This document shows positions 43,546 to 53,773 of a stretch of DNA of 62,997 bases, in pieces (the first letter of the stretch is position 1; each line of letters opens with the position of its first letter). The translations under genes and the position numbers were made by a program. Under the pieces are notes generated by a model. The model saw only the letters and a list, made by a program, of their open reading frames with translations, was not told the DNA's origin and did not search any database. The DNA is from Micromonospora endophytica (GTDB lineage Bacteria > Actinomycetota > Actinomycetes > Mycobacteriales > Micromonosporaceae): assembly GCF_003236305.1 (NCBI RefSeq), contig NZ_POTX01000005.1, forward strand, positions 1-62,997. Direction: 5' to 3'.

Positions 43546-45117
43546 TCATGCCGACGGCGGCCACGTCAGCAGCGATCCACCGCGTAGCAGAGCCTTACGC
43601 AGCGTCTCATAGTCGACCTCGGGTATCGAAACCCTGCTCTCGATCGCCTGGGCTGCGGCGCAGCCCGCGGCCTCGCCGATCATCATGAACACCGGTTCCA
43701 TCCGGGCCGAGGAGAACGCCACGTGTGATGCGGACAAGGCCCAGGTGACCAGGAGGTTCGCGCACTCGCCGGGCCCCGGGACGATCGACAGGTACGGCAC
43801 GCCGAACGGCACGGTTACCGGATGCTGGACGTTGCCCTCGTTGCGGGGCCGGCCGTCGACGAGCACCCGCTTGGTGTTGTGCGAGTCCATCACGTAGGAG
43901 GCGAGCGCGACCGGGTCGGCGGCGGCGATCCGGCCGGCCGCGTCGTGCTGGGTGATGACATAGCTCGACACCATCCGGCGGGCCTCCCGCACATAGAGCT
44001 GGTGTGGCCAGTGTGCGGTGCCGGTGAACTCGGCCGGGGCCAGGCCGTAGCGCCGGGTGTCCTCCCGGACCGCCGCCGGCAGCCGGGCATCGGTGGCCAT
44101 GAAGTGCAACAGGCCCGCCTGATAGCGGACGTGGTCCTGGAAGATCTCCTCGCGCCGGGCGTAGTCGGCCTCGGGCCAGTCGTAGTTGGCGCCGATGTGG
44201 TCGGAGGAGACCGCGCCGTGGTTGTTCATGTCGAAGACGCCGGGGCGGACCTCGGTGGTGCGGCCGAAGAGTTCGTACCCGCCGGCCTCGACGTAGCGGC
44301 GCAGCAGCTCGTACCGGTCGGGGTCGTAGCCCTCGGGTTCGGGAAAGGGCAGCCGGCGGGCGGAGGTGGTGACGTGCAGCCGGAAGTTGTACGCCTGGAC
44401 CCGGTGGTCGCCGGTGCCGATCGCCTCGTACGGGTCGGCACTGATGCCGGGCAGCAGCCCGCTCTCCGGCCGCCCCGACTCCCGCCACGGGTCGACGTCG
44501 AGGGTGAACTGGTGGTTGTCGCTGTACTGCACGCCGGCCAGCGGTTCACCGTAGCTGTCCCGGGATTCCCGGCCGACCGTGTACGTCACGCCGGCCGCGG
44601 CCATCAGGTCACCCTCGTACGACGCGTCCACGTAGACGGTGGCCCGGTACCGGTTGCCGTCGTCGGTGCGTAGCTCGGTGATCCGCCCATCGGTCATGGT
44701 GACGCCGGTGAGGTGCTGGCGGTGGCGTACCCGGACACCGGCGTCACTCAGCCAGCGGGTGAAGATCTCCTCGGCGACGTGTGCCTCGACGCCCCAGTGC
44801 GGGTCGGGGGCGTGGTAGGCGGCGGCGACCTGGGCGTAGAAGTGGCGAGCCATACCGCCGACGGTCTCCGGTCGGCCGACGTCGGTGGTGCCGAGGCCGG
44901 CGGCGCTCATACCGCCGACGTGGTCGTCGAAGGCGAGCAGCAGCACCGACATCCCCTCCTGGGCGGCACGCACGGCCGTGGTGACCCCGCCGGAGGTCGC
45001 GCCGTAGACGACCACATCGGCGCGGGTCGGCTCGGCGTCGGGCGCGGTGACCGGCGGGAGGTAGTAGCGCAACCCGGGCAACGCTGGTGCGGTCTTCATG
45101 GTCTGCGTTTCTAACAT
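43546..45117 (-). CDS. FAD-dependent oxidoreductase (FAD_oxidored family), A
   Basis: 523 residues (517 if ATG 45099 is used; neither start has a clear ribosome site). Dinucleotide-binding region ADVVVYGATSGGVTTAVRAAQEGMSV, then HVGGMSAAGLGTTDVG, and the family block YVDASYEGDLMAAAGV near residue 170. C-terminal SASHVAFSSARMEPVFMMIGEAAGCAAAQA closes the FAD site. No signal peptide, so it is cytosolic. PF12831 proteins often accompany polysaccharide-use loci; the reaction (sugar oxidation or dehydration) is mostly unknown. Divergent from the second such gene. Confidence 0.87.
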   Translation of the reverse strand: MLETQTMKTAPALPGLRYYLPPVTAPDAEPTRADVVVYGATSGGVTTAVRAAQEGMSVLLLAFDDHVGGMSAAGLGTTDVGRPETVGGMARHFYAQVAAAYHAPDPHWGVEAHVAEEIFTRWLSDAGVRVRHRQHLTGVTMTDGRITELRTDDGNRYRATVYVDASYEGDLMAAAGVTYTVGRESRDSYGEPLAGVQYSDNHQFTLDVDPWRESGRPESGLLPGISADPYEAIGTGDHRVQAYNFRLHVTTSARRLPFPEPEGYDPDRYELLRRYVEAGGYELFGRTTEVRPGVFDMNNHGAVSSDHIGANYDWPEADYARREEIFQDHVRYQAGLLHFMATDARLPAAVREDTRRYGLAPAEFTGTAHWPHQLYVREARRMVSSYVITQHDAAGRIAAADPVALASYVMDSHNTKRVLVDGRPRNEGNVQHPVTVPFGVPYLSIVPGPGECANLLVTWALSASHVAFSSARMEPVFMMIGEAAGCAAAQAIESRVSIPEVDYETLRKALLRGGSLLTWPPSA

Positions 45118-45126
45118 GTTGCGGAC

Positions 45127-45258
45127 CGATTGGGAATCGCTAATAAAAGCTAATCCGAAGTTATCGCATCTTCACCGAAACTCCTGGCTGCGAGCGTCTT
45201 GACATGCCGGCGATGACGAGATGTAACGTACTCGCAATCGATCGAGACCGAATCGATC
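45127..45258. promoter_or_regulatory. Divergent promoter/operator region of the glycan locus
   Basis: CGATT-GGG-AATCG (45127-45139) is a perfect palindrome just upstream of the leftward gene. For the rightward operon, TTGACA (45199-45204) is followed after 19 bases by TAACGT (45224-45229). AATCGATC is repeated at 45236-45243 and 45251-45258, straddling the predicted start. The shared AATCG core in all three makes them candidate sites for one regulator, probably the LacI-type protein at 42453. Confidence 0.45.
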
Positions 45259-45291
45259 AGCAGATATTAGCAGAGTCGAGGAGTGCGCAGC

Positions 45292-46980
45292 ATGGGTCAT
45301 CCCTCCGAACGGCACACCGACCTACTCGTGGTCGGCGGCGGGCTCGGTGGCGTCGCCGCCGCGCTGACCGCCGCCCGGCTCGGGCTGCGGGTCGTGCTGA
45401 CCGAGGAGACCGACTGGCTCGGCGGCCAGCTCACCGCCCAGTCGGTGCCCTCCGACGAGCACCCGTGGATCGAGTCCGGGCACACCTCGCCCGGTTACCA
45501 CGAGCTGCGCACCCGGATCCGGGACTACTACCGGCGTAACTACCCGCTGCGGCCGGCCGCGGCCGAGCTGCCCACCCTCAACCCCGGACTGGGCAACGTG
45601 AGCCGGCTCTGCCACGAACCGCGGGTCGGCGTCGCCGTCATCGACGAGATGCTGGCCGGCTACCGCTCGGCCGACCGGATCAGCGTGCTGTACGAGCACG
45701 TCCCGGTCGCCGCGGCCACCGACGGCGACCGGATCGCCGCGGTGACCCTGGAGAACCGCCGCACCGGCACCCGGACCACTGTCACCGCACCGTTCGTCGT
45801 CGACGCCACCGAACTCGGCGACCTGCTGGACCTGGCCGGAGTCGAGCACGTCGTCGGCGCCGAGTCGCAGGCCGAGACCGGCGAGCCCTACGCGTCGCCG
45901 GTCGCCGACCCGACCGACCAGCAGGCGATCACCTGGTGCTTCCCGCTGGAGTACCGCCCCGGCGAGGAGCACATCGTCGACCGGCCCGCGTCGTACGACC
46001 ACTGGAAGACGCACGTCGACCCGTTCTGGCCCGGCCCCCAGCTCTCCTGGGAAAAGATCGACATCCACACCATGAAAGGACGGACCAACCGCATCTTCGA
46101 GGGCGATCTGGACGGCGTGCACCTGCCGGACCTCTGGCACTTCCGCCGGATCCGGGCCCGCAGCCAGTTCGACCCCGCCCTGATCGACACCGACATCACC
46201 CTGGTCAACTGGCCCAACATCGACTACTGGGAGTCGCCACTGGTCGGCGCGGACATCGACCAGGAAGCTCGGCAGACCGCGCTGCGCCGCTGCCGCGAGC
46301 TGTCGCTGTCGTACCTGCACTGGATGCAGACCGAGGCACCCCGCCCGGACGGCGGGTACGGCTACCCGGGCCTGCGGCTGCGCCCCGACCTGACCGGCAC
46401 CGACGACGGGCTGGCCAAGAGCGCGTACATCCGGGAGTCGCGACGGATCCGCGCCCGGTTCACGGTGCTGGAGCAGCACGTCGCCGTGGTCGACCGCCCG
46501 GAGGGCGCGGGCGCCGTCGTCTTCCCCGACTCGGTCGGCATCGGCCACTACAACATCGACCTGCACCCGAGCACGGCCGGCGTCAACTACGTCAACCTGG
46601 AGTGCTACCCGTTCCAGATCCCGCTCGGCGCGCTGGTCCCGGTCCGCGTCCGCAACCTGCTGCCCGCCAACAAGAACATCGGCACCACGCACATCACCAA
46701 CGGCTGCTACCGGCTGCACCCGGTCGAGTGGAGCATCGGCGAGGCGGTCGGCGCGCTGGCCGCGTACTGCGTCACCGAACAGCGCGAGCCACACGCGGTG
46801 GCCGACTCCCCGGACCGCACCGCCGACGTGCAGCGCCTGCTGCGCGACACCCTCGGCATCCCGATCGCCTGGCCGGACGAGATCCGCCGGATGCGACCGT
46901 CGCAGGCTGCCAAGGGGGCGACGCCGGTCCTGGCCAAGCCGCGCCAGCGCAGCGTACCGACCGTGACCCGGACGAACTGA
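45292..46980 (+). CDS. FAD-dependent oxidoreductase, B
   Basis: 562 residues from ATG 45292, eight bases after GAGGAG (the in-frame GTG 45283 overlaps that site). FAD-binding motif DLLVVGGGLGGVAAALTAARLGLRVVLTEETDWLGGQLTAQ with a conserved DATELGDLLDLAGVEHVVG block near residue 175. The C-terminal region includes NLLPANKNIGTTHITNGCYRLHPVEWSIGEAVGALA. It belongs to the same broad superfamily as the two neighbours but a clearly different subgroup (longer insert with IDIHTMKGRTNRIFEGD). Cytosolic; first gene of the rightward operon. Confidence 0.87.
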   Translation: MGHPSERHTDLLVVGGGLGGVAAALTAARLGLRVVLTEETDWLGGQLTAQSVPSDEHPWIESGHTSPGYHELRTRIRDYYRRNYPLRPAAAELPTLNPGLGNVSRLCHEPRVGVAVIDEMLAGYRSADRISVLYEHVPVAAATDGDRIAAVTLENRRTGTRTTVTAPFVVDATELGDLLDLAGVEHVVGAESQAETGEPYASPVADPTDQQAITWCFPLEYRPGEEHIVDRPASYDHWKTHVDPFWPGPQLSWEKIDIHTMKGRTNRIFEGDLDGVHLPDLWHFRRIRARSQFDPALIDTDITLVNWPNIDYWESPLVGADIDQEARQTALRRCRELSLSYLHWMQTEAPRPDGGYGYPGLRLRPDLTGTDDGLAKSAYIRESRRIRARFTVLEQHVAVVDRPEGAGAVVFPDSVGIGHYNIDLHPSTAGVNYVNLECYPFQIPLGALVPVRVRNLLPANKNIGTTHITNGCYRLHPVEWSIGEAVGALAAYCVTEQREPHAVADSPDRTADVQRLLRDTLGIPIAWPDEIRRMRPSQAAKGATPVLAKPRQRSVPTVTRTN

Positions 46981-47039
46981 CCCCCGCCCGCGAACCCGAA
47001 CGCCGCGACCCGCGACGCCCCGAGAGGATCCGCCCGGAC

Positions 47040-48566
47040 ATGCCAATCCCCGAGCCCACCGACGACGGGTACGACGTCATCATCTACGGCGCCAGCCTCG
47101 CCGGCATCATGGCGGCGCTGCGACTGCGGCTGCGCGGCCTGAGCAGCCTGATCCTGGAACCCACCGGGCACGTCGGCGGCATCGTCGCCGGCGGCCTGGT
47201 CAAGACCGACGCGCCGAACGTCCCCGAGGCCCTCGCCGGGCTGACGCTGACCCGGTTCTTCGAGGGCATCGGCGCGGAGTACGGCCTCGACGGCCCCGAG
47301 TACCGGTTCGAGCCGAAGGTCGCCGCGAAGGTCTCCCGGCAATTGCTCGACGAGGCCAAGGCGACAGTGCTGCTGCACCAGCGGATCCACGGACCCGACG
47401 ACGTCGAGGTCACCGGCCGGCGGATCCGAGGCGTACGCACCACCCAGGGCTGGCGGCGGGCTCGGTTCTTCATCGACGCGTCATACGAGGGCGACCTGAT
47501 GGCCGCCGCCGGGGTGCCGTACACGTTCGGCCGGGAACCCCGCGCCACCTACGACGAGCCGTTCGCCGGCTTCCAGCCGGTGCAGGCGTACCGCAAGCGG
47601 GGGTTCACCCCGAACACCCTGTACCCGGTCAGGGCGGTGCCGGAGCTCGCCGCCGGTGACGGCGACGACAAGACGCAGGCGTACAACTTCCGGGGCGTGC
47701 TGTCGACGAACGCCGACCGGATCCCGTTCCCCAAGCCCGAGGACTACGACCCGGCGCGGTACACGTACCTCGGGCAGCTCCTGCGGCAGCGACGACTGCC
47801 CGGCCTGTCGTCGATCGTCACGCACACCGCGCTGCTGCCCAACGGCAAGTACCAGACCAACCAGGCGCTCTACTTCGGCTTCGACCTGCCCGGCGTCAAC
47901 TGGGACTACCCGGACGGCAGTTGGCGTCGGCGCGACGAGATCATCGCCGAGCAGGTGGCCTGGCACCAGGGGCAGCTCTACTGGCTGGCCAACGACCCGT
48001 CGCTGCCGGAGTCGTTCCGCGCCGACGCGCAGACCTTCGGCCTGCCACCGGACGAGTTCGTCGACAGCCCGCACGGGCAGGGCTTCCCACACGCCCTCTA
48101 CATCCGCGAGGCCCGCCGGATGATCGGCGCTTCCGTGCTGACCCAGCACGACCTGCTCAAGCCGAACAACACCAAGGCCCAGCCGGTCTGCTGCTGGAAG
48201 TACGGCATGGACAGCCACCTGGTGCAGTACTACCCCGAGGGCGACGACACGATTGTCGGTGAGGGCACGCTCAGCGGCGACGAGACCAACCCACCTGTCG
48301 ACCTGTACCAGATGCCGGCCGAGTGTCTCTTCCCGGCCCGTGGCGGGATCGAGAACATCACCGTCGGCATCTGCTTCTCGGCCAGCCATGTCGGCTACAC
48401 CTCGCCCCGGATGGAACCCAACTACGGGATGCTCGGCGAGGCGTGCGGCGAACTCGCCGCCCAGTCGATCGCCACCGGGCGGCCGGTGCAGGAGTTCGGG
48501 TACGCCGAGCTGGCCGCCGCCCTAGTCGAACACGGCAGCGTGCTCACGCTGCCCGGACTGGACTGA
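47040..48566 (+). CDS. FAD-dependent oxidoreductase (FAD_oxidored family), C
   Basis: 508 residues from ATG 47040, 60 bases after gene B. DVIIYGASLAGIMAALRLRLRGLSSLILEPTGHVGG opens the FAD domain; FFIDASYEGDLMAAAGVPYTFGRE matches gene A almost block for block, and SASHVGYTSPRMEPNYGMLGEACGELAAQS closes it. A and C are therefore paralogues, while B is more distant. The open frame extends far upstream through gene B in another reading frame, which is a shadow. GAGAGGA lies 11 bases before the ATG. Confidence 0.87.
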   Translation: MPIPEPTDDGYDVIIYGASLAGIMAALRLRLRGLSSLILEPTGHVGGIVAGGLVKTDAPNVPEALAGLTLTRFFEGIGAEYGLDGPEYRFEPKVAAKVSRQLLDEAKATVLLHQRIHGPDDVEVTGRRIRGVRTTQGWRRARFFIDASYEGDLMAAAGVPYTFGREPRATYDEPFAGFQPVQAYRKRGFTPNTLYPVRAVPELAAGDGDDKTQAYNFRGVLSTNADRIPFPKPEDYDPARYTYLGQLLRQRRLPGLSSIVTHTALLPNGKYQTNQALYFGFDLPGVNWDYPDGSWRRRDEIIAEQVAWHQGQLYWLANDPSLPESFRADAQTFGLPPDEFVDSPHGQGFPHALYIREARRMIGASVLTQHDLLKPNNTKAQPVCCWKYGMDSHLVQYYPEGDDTIVGEGTLSGDETNPPVDLYQMPAECLFPARGGIENITVGICFSASHVGYTSPRMEPNYGMLGEACGELAAQSIATGRPVQEFGYAELAAALVEHGSVLTLPGLD

Positions 48567-48571
48567 CGGCG

Positions 48572-51500
48572 ATGTTCCCACTGATCCTCGCCGTGCCCGG
48601 CGTCGACCTGCCGGCGTTCCAGCCGGGGCCGCTCAACGCGTCCACCGGCTGGCAGCCGCACCGCGTCGAGCTGCCGGTGCGGATCGGCGCCGACCACGCC
48701 GCCGGTTATCTGCTGCGGCTGGAGTTCGCCGCCGGGCACGGACCCTGCCCAGACCTGGAGATCGAGATCGACGGCGTACACCGGGGGTTCTTCCACCCGG
48801 TGGTGCGCCGCGAGGACCGGTCGGAGACCTACCGGCACGGCCCGATCGCCGGTGACGTGCTGCTGGAGGTGCCGCTGCCGGCCGGCTGGCTGGCCGAGGG
48901 CGACCACCTCGTCACGATCACCACCACCGTCGACCCGGCGGCGGCGACCGGGCCGGTGGAGCCGCCGGCCGGTGAGCAACGCCGGCACCGGGAGCAGTTC
49001 GGCAACCACTTCGGCAGCGGCATCACCTGGCACCGGCTCAGCCTCGACGCGACCGCGCCGCACCCGACCAGGGCAGCCGTCGACCTCACCGCGACCCCGC
49101 TCTACCTGGACCGCGACGGCGAGCTGCACGAACTGGTCGAGCTGACCGTCTCGGTGCCGGCCGGCACACCCACCTGGCCCCGGGTGGCCCGGGTCGAACT
49201 CGCCGGCCACCACTACGAGTTCGACCTGCGCCGTCCCGGCCGCGACTTCGGCCAGGTACGGGTCAGGTTCGCCGTGCCCGCCTTCGACACGGCCACCGCC
49301 GAGGTGCGGCTCGACGACGTACCGCCGAAGGTCTTCGACCTGGTCGCGGCCCGGCGGTGGACGCTGCACCTGGTCCCGCACGTGCATCTGGATGTCGGTT
49401 ACACCGACGTGCAGGGCAAGGTTCTCGAACTGCACAGCCGCAACCTCGACCGGGCGCTGGACGCGCTGGACCGCGACCCGGACTTCGCGTTCTCCGTCGA
49501 CGGGTCGCTGGTCGTCGACCAGTACCTGGCGACCCGCTCGGCGCAGCGGGCGGAGCGGGTGCTGGCCGCGTTGCGCTCCGGCCGGCTGGCCGTGAACGCG
49601 TTCCACAGCTTGTTCCTGTCCGGCATCGCGTCGCTGGAGGAGGTGTACCGGGCGGCGTACCTGGCCAGCCGGCTCCGGCAGCAGCACGGGGTGCCGGTGA
49701 CGTACGCGAACCTGACCGACGTGCCGTCGTACAGCGCGGCCGTGCCCTCGATGCTGCGGGCGCTGGGTATCGACGCGTTCGTCGGCATCGAGAACCACCA
49801 TCGCGGCGGCAACGCCGACAGCGACCTGCAACACCTGGCCAGCCCGGTGCTGTGGGAGGGCGTCGACGGGGCCCGGGTGCTGACCCACTTCTCCGACACA
49901 TATTCGCAGCTACGGTTCATGGTCGGTGACCCGCAGACCATCGTCGGCGGCGCGCACGCCCTCCCCCGGCTGCTGGCCCGCTACGACCGGCCCGACTACC
50001 TGCCGACCGACCTCGCGGTGATCGGCACCCACGCCGACAACGAAGACCTGGCCGACGGCGACGCCGGGTTCGCCGCCCGGTGGAACGCCCGGTACGCGTA
50101 CCCGCGGATCCGGGTCTCCACCATGGAGGAGTACCTCGCCACCGTCCGGCCACTGGCCGACCGGCTGCCGGTGTGGCGGGGCGACGGCGGCAGCTACTGG
50201 GAGGACGGCGTGGGCACCGGCGCGGCCGTCACCGCCGAGCACCGCCGGGTGCAGTCGCTGCTGCCGACCGCCGAAGGGCTCGCCGCCCTCGTCCGGCTGG
50301 TCGACCCGGTCTACCGGCCGAACCGGGCGGCGCTGGACGCCGCGTGGGAGGGTGCGCTCTACGGCTGCGAACACACCTGGACCTGGGCACACGGCACCGC
50401 CCACCCGCACGGGCACCAGGTCGACGACCAACTGGACTGGAAACGACACCAGGTGCACGGCGCCTACCGGGGTGCGCTCGACGAGGTCCGTCGGGCCCTG
50501 AGCCAGCTCGGCGAACTCGTCAGCACCGACGGCCCGACGCTGCTGGTGCACAATCCGCTGGGTTGGCGGCGGGACATCGAGGTGCTCGTGGAGACCGTCC
50601 GGGCCGATCCGGTCGGGCCGGACGGGCCGCTGCCGGTCGAGGTGCTCGCCGAGTGCAACGGGCTGCGGACGCTGCGGGTGACCGTGCCGGACGTGCCCGC
50701 CTTCGGCTACCGGGCCCTGCCGATGGACGCCGCCCGAACGTTGTCGCCGGGTGAGGAGGCCGGCACCCCGGCCAGCGACCCGGCGGCGGTCGAGCCCGGG
50801 CCGGCGGCGGTCGACTCCGCCGACGGCTGGCGTCCGGTGCCGTCGTCGCTGGTCACCGCCCGCTGGGAGGTCACCCTCGACCCCCGGACGGGTGCGGTAC
50901 GCGGGCTGCGGCACCGGGCCACCGGCCGAGACCTGCTGGACAGCACGCAGTGGACCCTCGGGCAGGTGCTGTACGTGCTCGACGGCCCGGAGACGGTGAC
51001 CCGTGGCGACGGCGGTGCGGTGTCGGCCGCCGGAGACGGCATCGAGCACAGCGGGCGGCCACACCATCATGCCCCCTACCCGCGCAGCACCCTGCTCGGC
51101 CGACGCCCGGACCAGAACCTTCCGGAGCTGACGGTGCTGCCCGCGACGATGCGGCCGGTCGGGCTGCGCCGCACGTACGACGGCTGGCGGCTGCGGACCG
51201 TCGGCGACGCGCCGAGCCTGCCCCGGATCGAGGTCGACGTGCTGCTGCGCGACACCGATGACCGGGTCGACGTGCTTGTCGATCTCGACAAGCGGCGGGT
51301 GCTGGCCAAGGAGTCGGTGTACGTGGCGTTCCCCTTCGCCGCCGCCGACCCGAGCTTCCGCTACGACCGGCAGCAGGGCTGGATCGACCCGGCCAGCGAC
51401 CACGCGCCGGGCGCCTGCCACGACTGGTTCACCACCGGGTACGGGGTGCTCGTGCAGGACGGCGTCGACGGGCCCGCGGTGGCCTGGACCTCCGCCCACG

Positions 51501-52114
51501 CCCCACTGTTCACCGCCGGGGACATCGTGCGCGGGCACTGGCACGAACGATTCACCCCCGCCGGCGGAGCGGTCTTCTCCTGGGTGTTGAACAACTACTG
51601 GCCGACCAACACCCCGCCGGAGCAGGACGGACGACTGCGGCTGCGGTACGCCTTCACCCCGCTGCCCACGCCCGACCTGGTGGCCGCCGGCCGGTTCGGC
51701 CGGGAGGTACGCGCCGCACTCGCGGTCTCCGAGGTGAACCGGCTCGACAAGTTCGACACCGCGCCCCGACCACTGCACCGACCCGCCGGAAGTCTGCTCG
51801 ACCTGGGGTTGCCGGAACACGTGCAGGCGAGCGTAGCGCCCGCGCGGGCCGGGACCGGGCTGCTGGTCCGGCTCCAGGACCTGTCCGGCCGCGCCAGCGA
51901 GTTCTCCGTACGGCATCCGGCCGGCCCGGACGCGCCTGCCGCCTGGTGTCACGCCGACGAGCGCGTCATCGCCCCCTGCCCGGCGGATCCGAGTGGCGCG
52001 GTCCCGGTCCGCCTCGGCGCCTGGCAGGTCGCTTCCCTGATCCTGTACCCCCTCGACGGGGCCGAGCCGGCCCCGTCCACCGCCGCATCAGATCGGAGCG
52101 TGGACCATGACTGA
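48572..52114 (+). CDS. GH38-like alpha-mannosidase family protein, very long
   Basis: 1180 residues from ATG 48572, five bases after gene C. Residues 1-255 are a beta-rich domain unlike known mannosidase leaders. The GH38 barrel starts at TLHLVPHVHLDVGYTD, where His270, His272 and Asp274 match the zinc-ligand cluster, and Asp383 in YANLTDVPSYSAAVPS is in the nucleophile position (usually followed by FG in mannosidases). A histidine-rich GCEHTWTWAHGTAHPHGH follows near 597, then a long beta-sandwich C-terminus. No signal peptide, so it acts on imported oligosaccharide. Substrate uncertain given the altered motifs. Confidence 0.78.
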   Translation: MFPLILAVPGVDLPAFQPGPLNASTGWQPHRVELPVRIGADHAAGYLLRLEFAAGHGPCPDLEIEIDGVHRGFFHPVVRREDRSETYRHGPIAGDVLLEVPLPAGWLAEGDHLVTITTTVDPAAATGPVEPPAGEQRRHREQFGNHFGSGITWHRLSLDATAPHPTRAAVDLTATPLYLDRDGELHELVELTVSVPAGTPTWPRVARVELAGHHYEFDLRRPGRDFGQVRVRFAVPAFDTATAEVRLDDVPPKVFDLVAARRWTLHLVPHVHLDVGYTDVQGKVLELHSRNLDRALDALDRDPDFAFSVDGSLVVDQYLATRSAQRAERVLAALRSGRLAVNAFHSLFLSGIASLEEVYRAAYLASRLRQQHGVPVTYANLTDVPSYSAAVPSMLRALGIDAFVGIENHHRGGNADSDLQHLASPVLWEGVDGARVLTHFSDTYSQLRFMVGDPQTIVGGAHALPRLLARYDRPDYLPTDLAVIGTHADNEDLADGDAGFAARWNARYAYPRIRVSTMEEYLATVRPLADRLPVWRGDGGSYWEDGVGTGAAVTAEHRRVQSLLPTAEGLAALVRLVDPVYRPNRAALDAAWEGALYGCEHTWTWAHGTAHPHGHQVDDQLDWKRHQVHGAYRGALDEVRRALSQLGELVSTDGPTLLVHNPLGWRRDIEVLVETVRADPVGPDGPLPVEVLAECNGLRTLRVTVPDVPAFGYRALPMDAARTLSPGEEAGTPASDPAAVEPGPAAVDSADGWRPVPSSLVTARWEVTLDPRTGAVRGLRHRATGRDLLDSTQWTLGQVLYVLDGPETVTRGDGGAVSAAGDGIEHSGRPHHHAPYPRSTLLGRRPDQNLPELTVLPATMRPVGLRRTYDGWRLRTVGDAPSLPRIEVDVLLRDTDDRVDVLVDLDKRRVLAKESVYVAFPFAAADPSFRYDRQQGWIDPASDHAPGACHDWFTTGYGVLVQDGVDGPAVAWTSAHAPLFTAGDIVRGHWHERFTPAGGAVFSWVLNNYWPTNTPPEQDGRLRLRYAFTPLPTPDLVAAGRFGREVRAALAVSEVNRLDKFDTAPRPLHRPAGSLLDLGLPEHVQASVAPARAGTGLLVRLQDLSGRASEFSVRHPAGPDAPAAWCHADERVIAPCPADPSGAVPVRLGAWQVASLILYPLDGAEPAPSTAASDRSVDHD

Positions 52115-53720
52115 CAACAGATTGAACAGACGCCGGTTCCTGACCATGGCCGGTGGCGCCGCGGTCACCCTGGCTGGTGGAGGCGCCCTCGCCGGCTGCG
52201 GCGACGCCACGTCGACGAGCGCGCCGGACGGCGCGAAGAGCGCCGTGCTGCCTGACTACGTGCCGTCGCAACTGGTCCGCCCGGACCTGCCACCGACCCC
52301 CGAAGGTGTCATGGCCGGCTACTACCGGTACCCGCGGCAACTGGTCGACGCGTTCGACGTCAAGCCGGCCGCCGGGCTCGGCGACGTCCGGATCCTGACC
52401 AACATGTTCAACCCGGTGCCGCCGGCCGCCGGCAGCAACCAGTACTGGCAGGAACTGAACAACCGGGTCGGGGCGAACCTGGACATCACCATGACCCCGT
52501 CGGCCGACTACCTGAACAAGCTGTCGACCACGATCGCCAGCGGCGATCTGCCCGACATCATGCTGATCTCGGCTCGGCTGGCCCGCCGGGCCGATGTGCT
52601 CACCCGGCTCTGCGCGGACCTGTCGGAGTTTCTCTCCGGCCCGGCCGCCGCCAACTTCCCGTTCCTGGCGAACATCCCGCGCGACTCGTGGCTGTCGACC
52701 GCGTACGGCGGGGGGATCTTCGCGGTGCCGATCTCCCGGTCGGTGGTGGGGACGATCATGTTCGGCCGGACCGACCTGATCGCCCAGCGGAGCCTGAACC
52801 CGACGCCGGGCAGCTACGCCGAGTTCGTCGAGCTGGCGCGGGGCCTGACCGATGCACGGGCGAACCGGTGGGCGTTCGGCAGCGCCAAGGGAGTCATCAC
52901 CTTCGTCGGGAACATGCTCGGCGTGCCCAACGCCTGGCGGGAGGAGGGCGGCCGGTTCGTCTCGGAGGTCGAGACCCCGCAGCGCAAGGAGGCGGTCGCC
53001 CGGGTCGCCGAGATGTACCAGGCCGGGCTCTTCCACCCGGACGCGATCGGGGGCCGGCTGCAACTGCGCGACCTGTTCGGCAACGGCACCATCGCGCTGA
53101 ACTCCGACGGCTACGCGGCCTGGGACATCCTCGCCGACACCTACCCGGTGCAGGTCGGCGGGATCCCCGCCCCCGGCTACGACGGCGGTACGCCGGTACA
53201 TCGCTCGGGCACGCCGACGTTCGCGTTGACCGCGTTCCGCAAGACCGAGAAGGACCGGCTGGAGAAGCTGCTGCGGCTGGCCGACTGGCTGGCGGCGCCG
53301 CTGGGCACCAGCGAGTACATGTTCCGCAAGTTCGGCGTCGAGGGCCGGCACTACACCTGGCAGGACGACGTGCCGGTCCGCACCGACCTGGGCAACGTCG
53401 AGGTCAAGCTCCCGCTGGAGTACGTCGCCGAATCGCCGCACGTGCTCGGTCCCGCCGAGCGCACCCGGGTCGACGCGCAGCGCGCGTACCAGGAGAAGGT
53501 GGTGCCGAACCTGTTGCGTAACCCGACCGAGGGGCTGAACTCGGAGACCTCGGTCAGCAAGTCCGGCGAACTCCTCAAGATCATCGACACCGCCGAGCTG
53601 GACATCGTGGCCGGCCGCAAACCGATAAGCGCCTGGGACGACGCCGTCGCCCAGTGGAAGGCCGCCGGCGGGGACCAGATCCGCGGCGAGTACGAGAAGG
53701 CGCTCGCCGACCAGCAGTAG
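52107..53720 (+). CDS. Oligosaccharide-binding lipoprotein (LplA type)
   Basis: 537 residues. The start overlaps the GH38-like stop by eight bases. The signal is of Tat type with a lipobox (NRRRFLTMAGGAAVTLAGGGALAGC), so the protein is probably exported folded and lipid-anchored. The long extracellular solute-binding fold (IMLISARLARRADVLTRLCADLSEFL, WAFGSAKGVITFVGNMLGVPNAW) is that of LplA/YtcQ proteins serving large plant-type oligosaccharides. It delivers to the LplB/YtcP permeases downstream. Confidence 0.9.
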   Translation: MTDNRLNRRRFLTMAGGAAVTLAGGGALAGCGDATSTSAPDGAKSAVLPDYVPSQLVRPDLPPTPEGVMAGYYRYPRQLVDAFDVKPAAGLGDVRILTNMFNPVPPAAGSNQYWQELNNRVGANLDITMTPSADYLNKLSTTIASGDLPDIMLISARLARRADVLTRLCADLSEFLSGPAAANFPFLANIPRDSWLSTAYGGGIFAVPISRSVVGTIMFGRTDLIAQRSLNPTPGSYAEFVELARGLTDARANRWAFGSAKGVITFVGNMLGVPNAWREEGGRFVSEVETPQRKEAVARVAEMYQAGLFHPDAIGGRLQLRDLFGNGTIALNSDGYAAWDILADTYPVQVGGIPAPGYDGGTPVHRSGTPTFALTAFRKTEKDRLEKLLRLADWLAAPLGTSEYMFRKFGVEGRHYTWQDDVPVRTDLGNVEVKLPLEYVAESPHVLGPAERTRVDAQRAYQEKVVPNLLRNPTEGLNSETSVSKSGELLKIIDTAELDIVAGRKPISAWDDAVAQWKAAGGDQIRGEYEKALADQQ

Positions 53721-53773
53721 GACCCGGTCGGGTCGTCTCGCCCATCCCCCGCGGAACTCGGAACGGAGGCCGT

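Noticed and set aside
45936..47039. Upstream extension of FAD oxidoreductase C through gene B
   Set aside because: The extension is in another frame of gene B, is proline/arginine-rich, and lacks family similarity. Similarity begins at ATG 47040.
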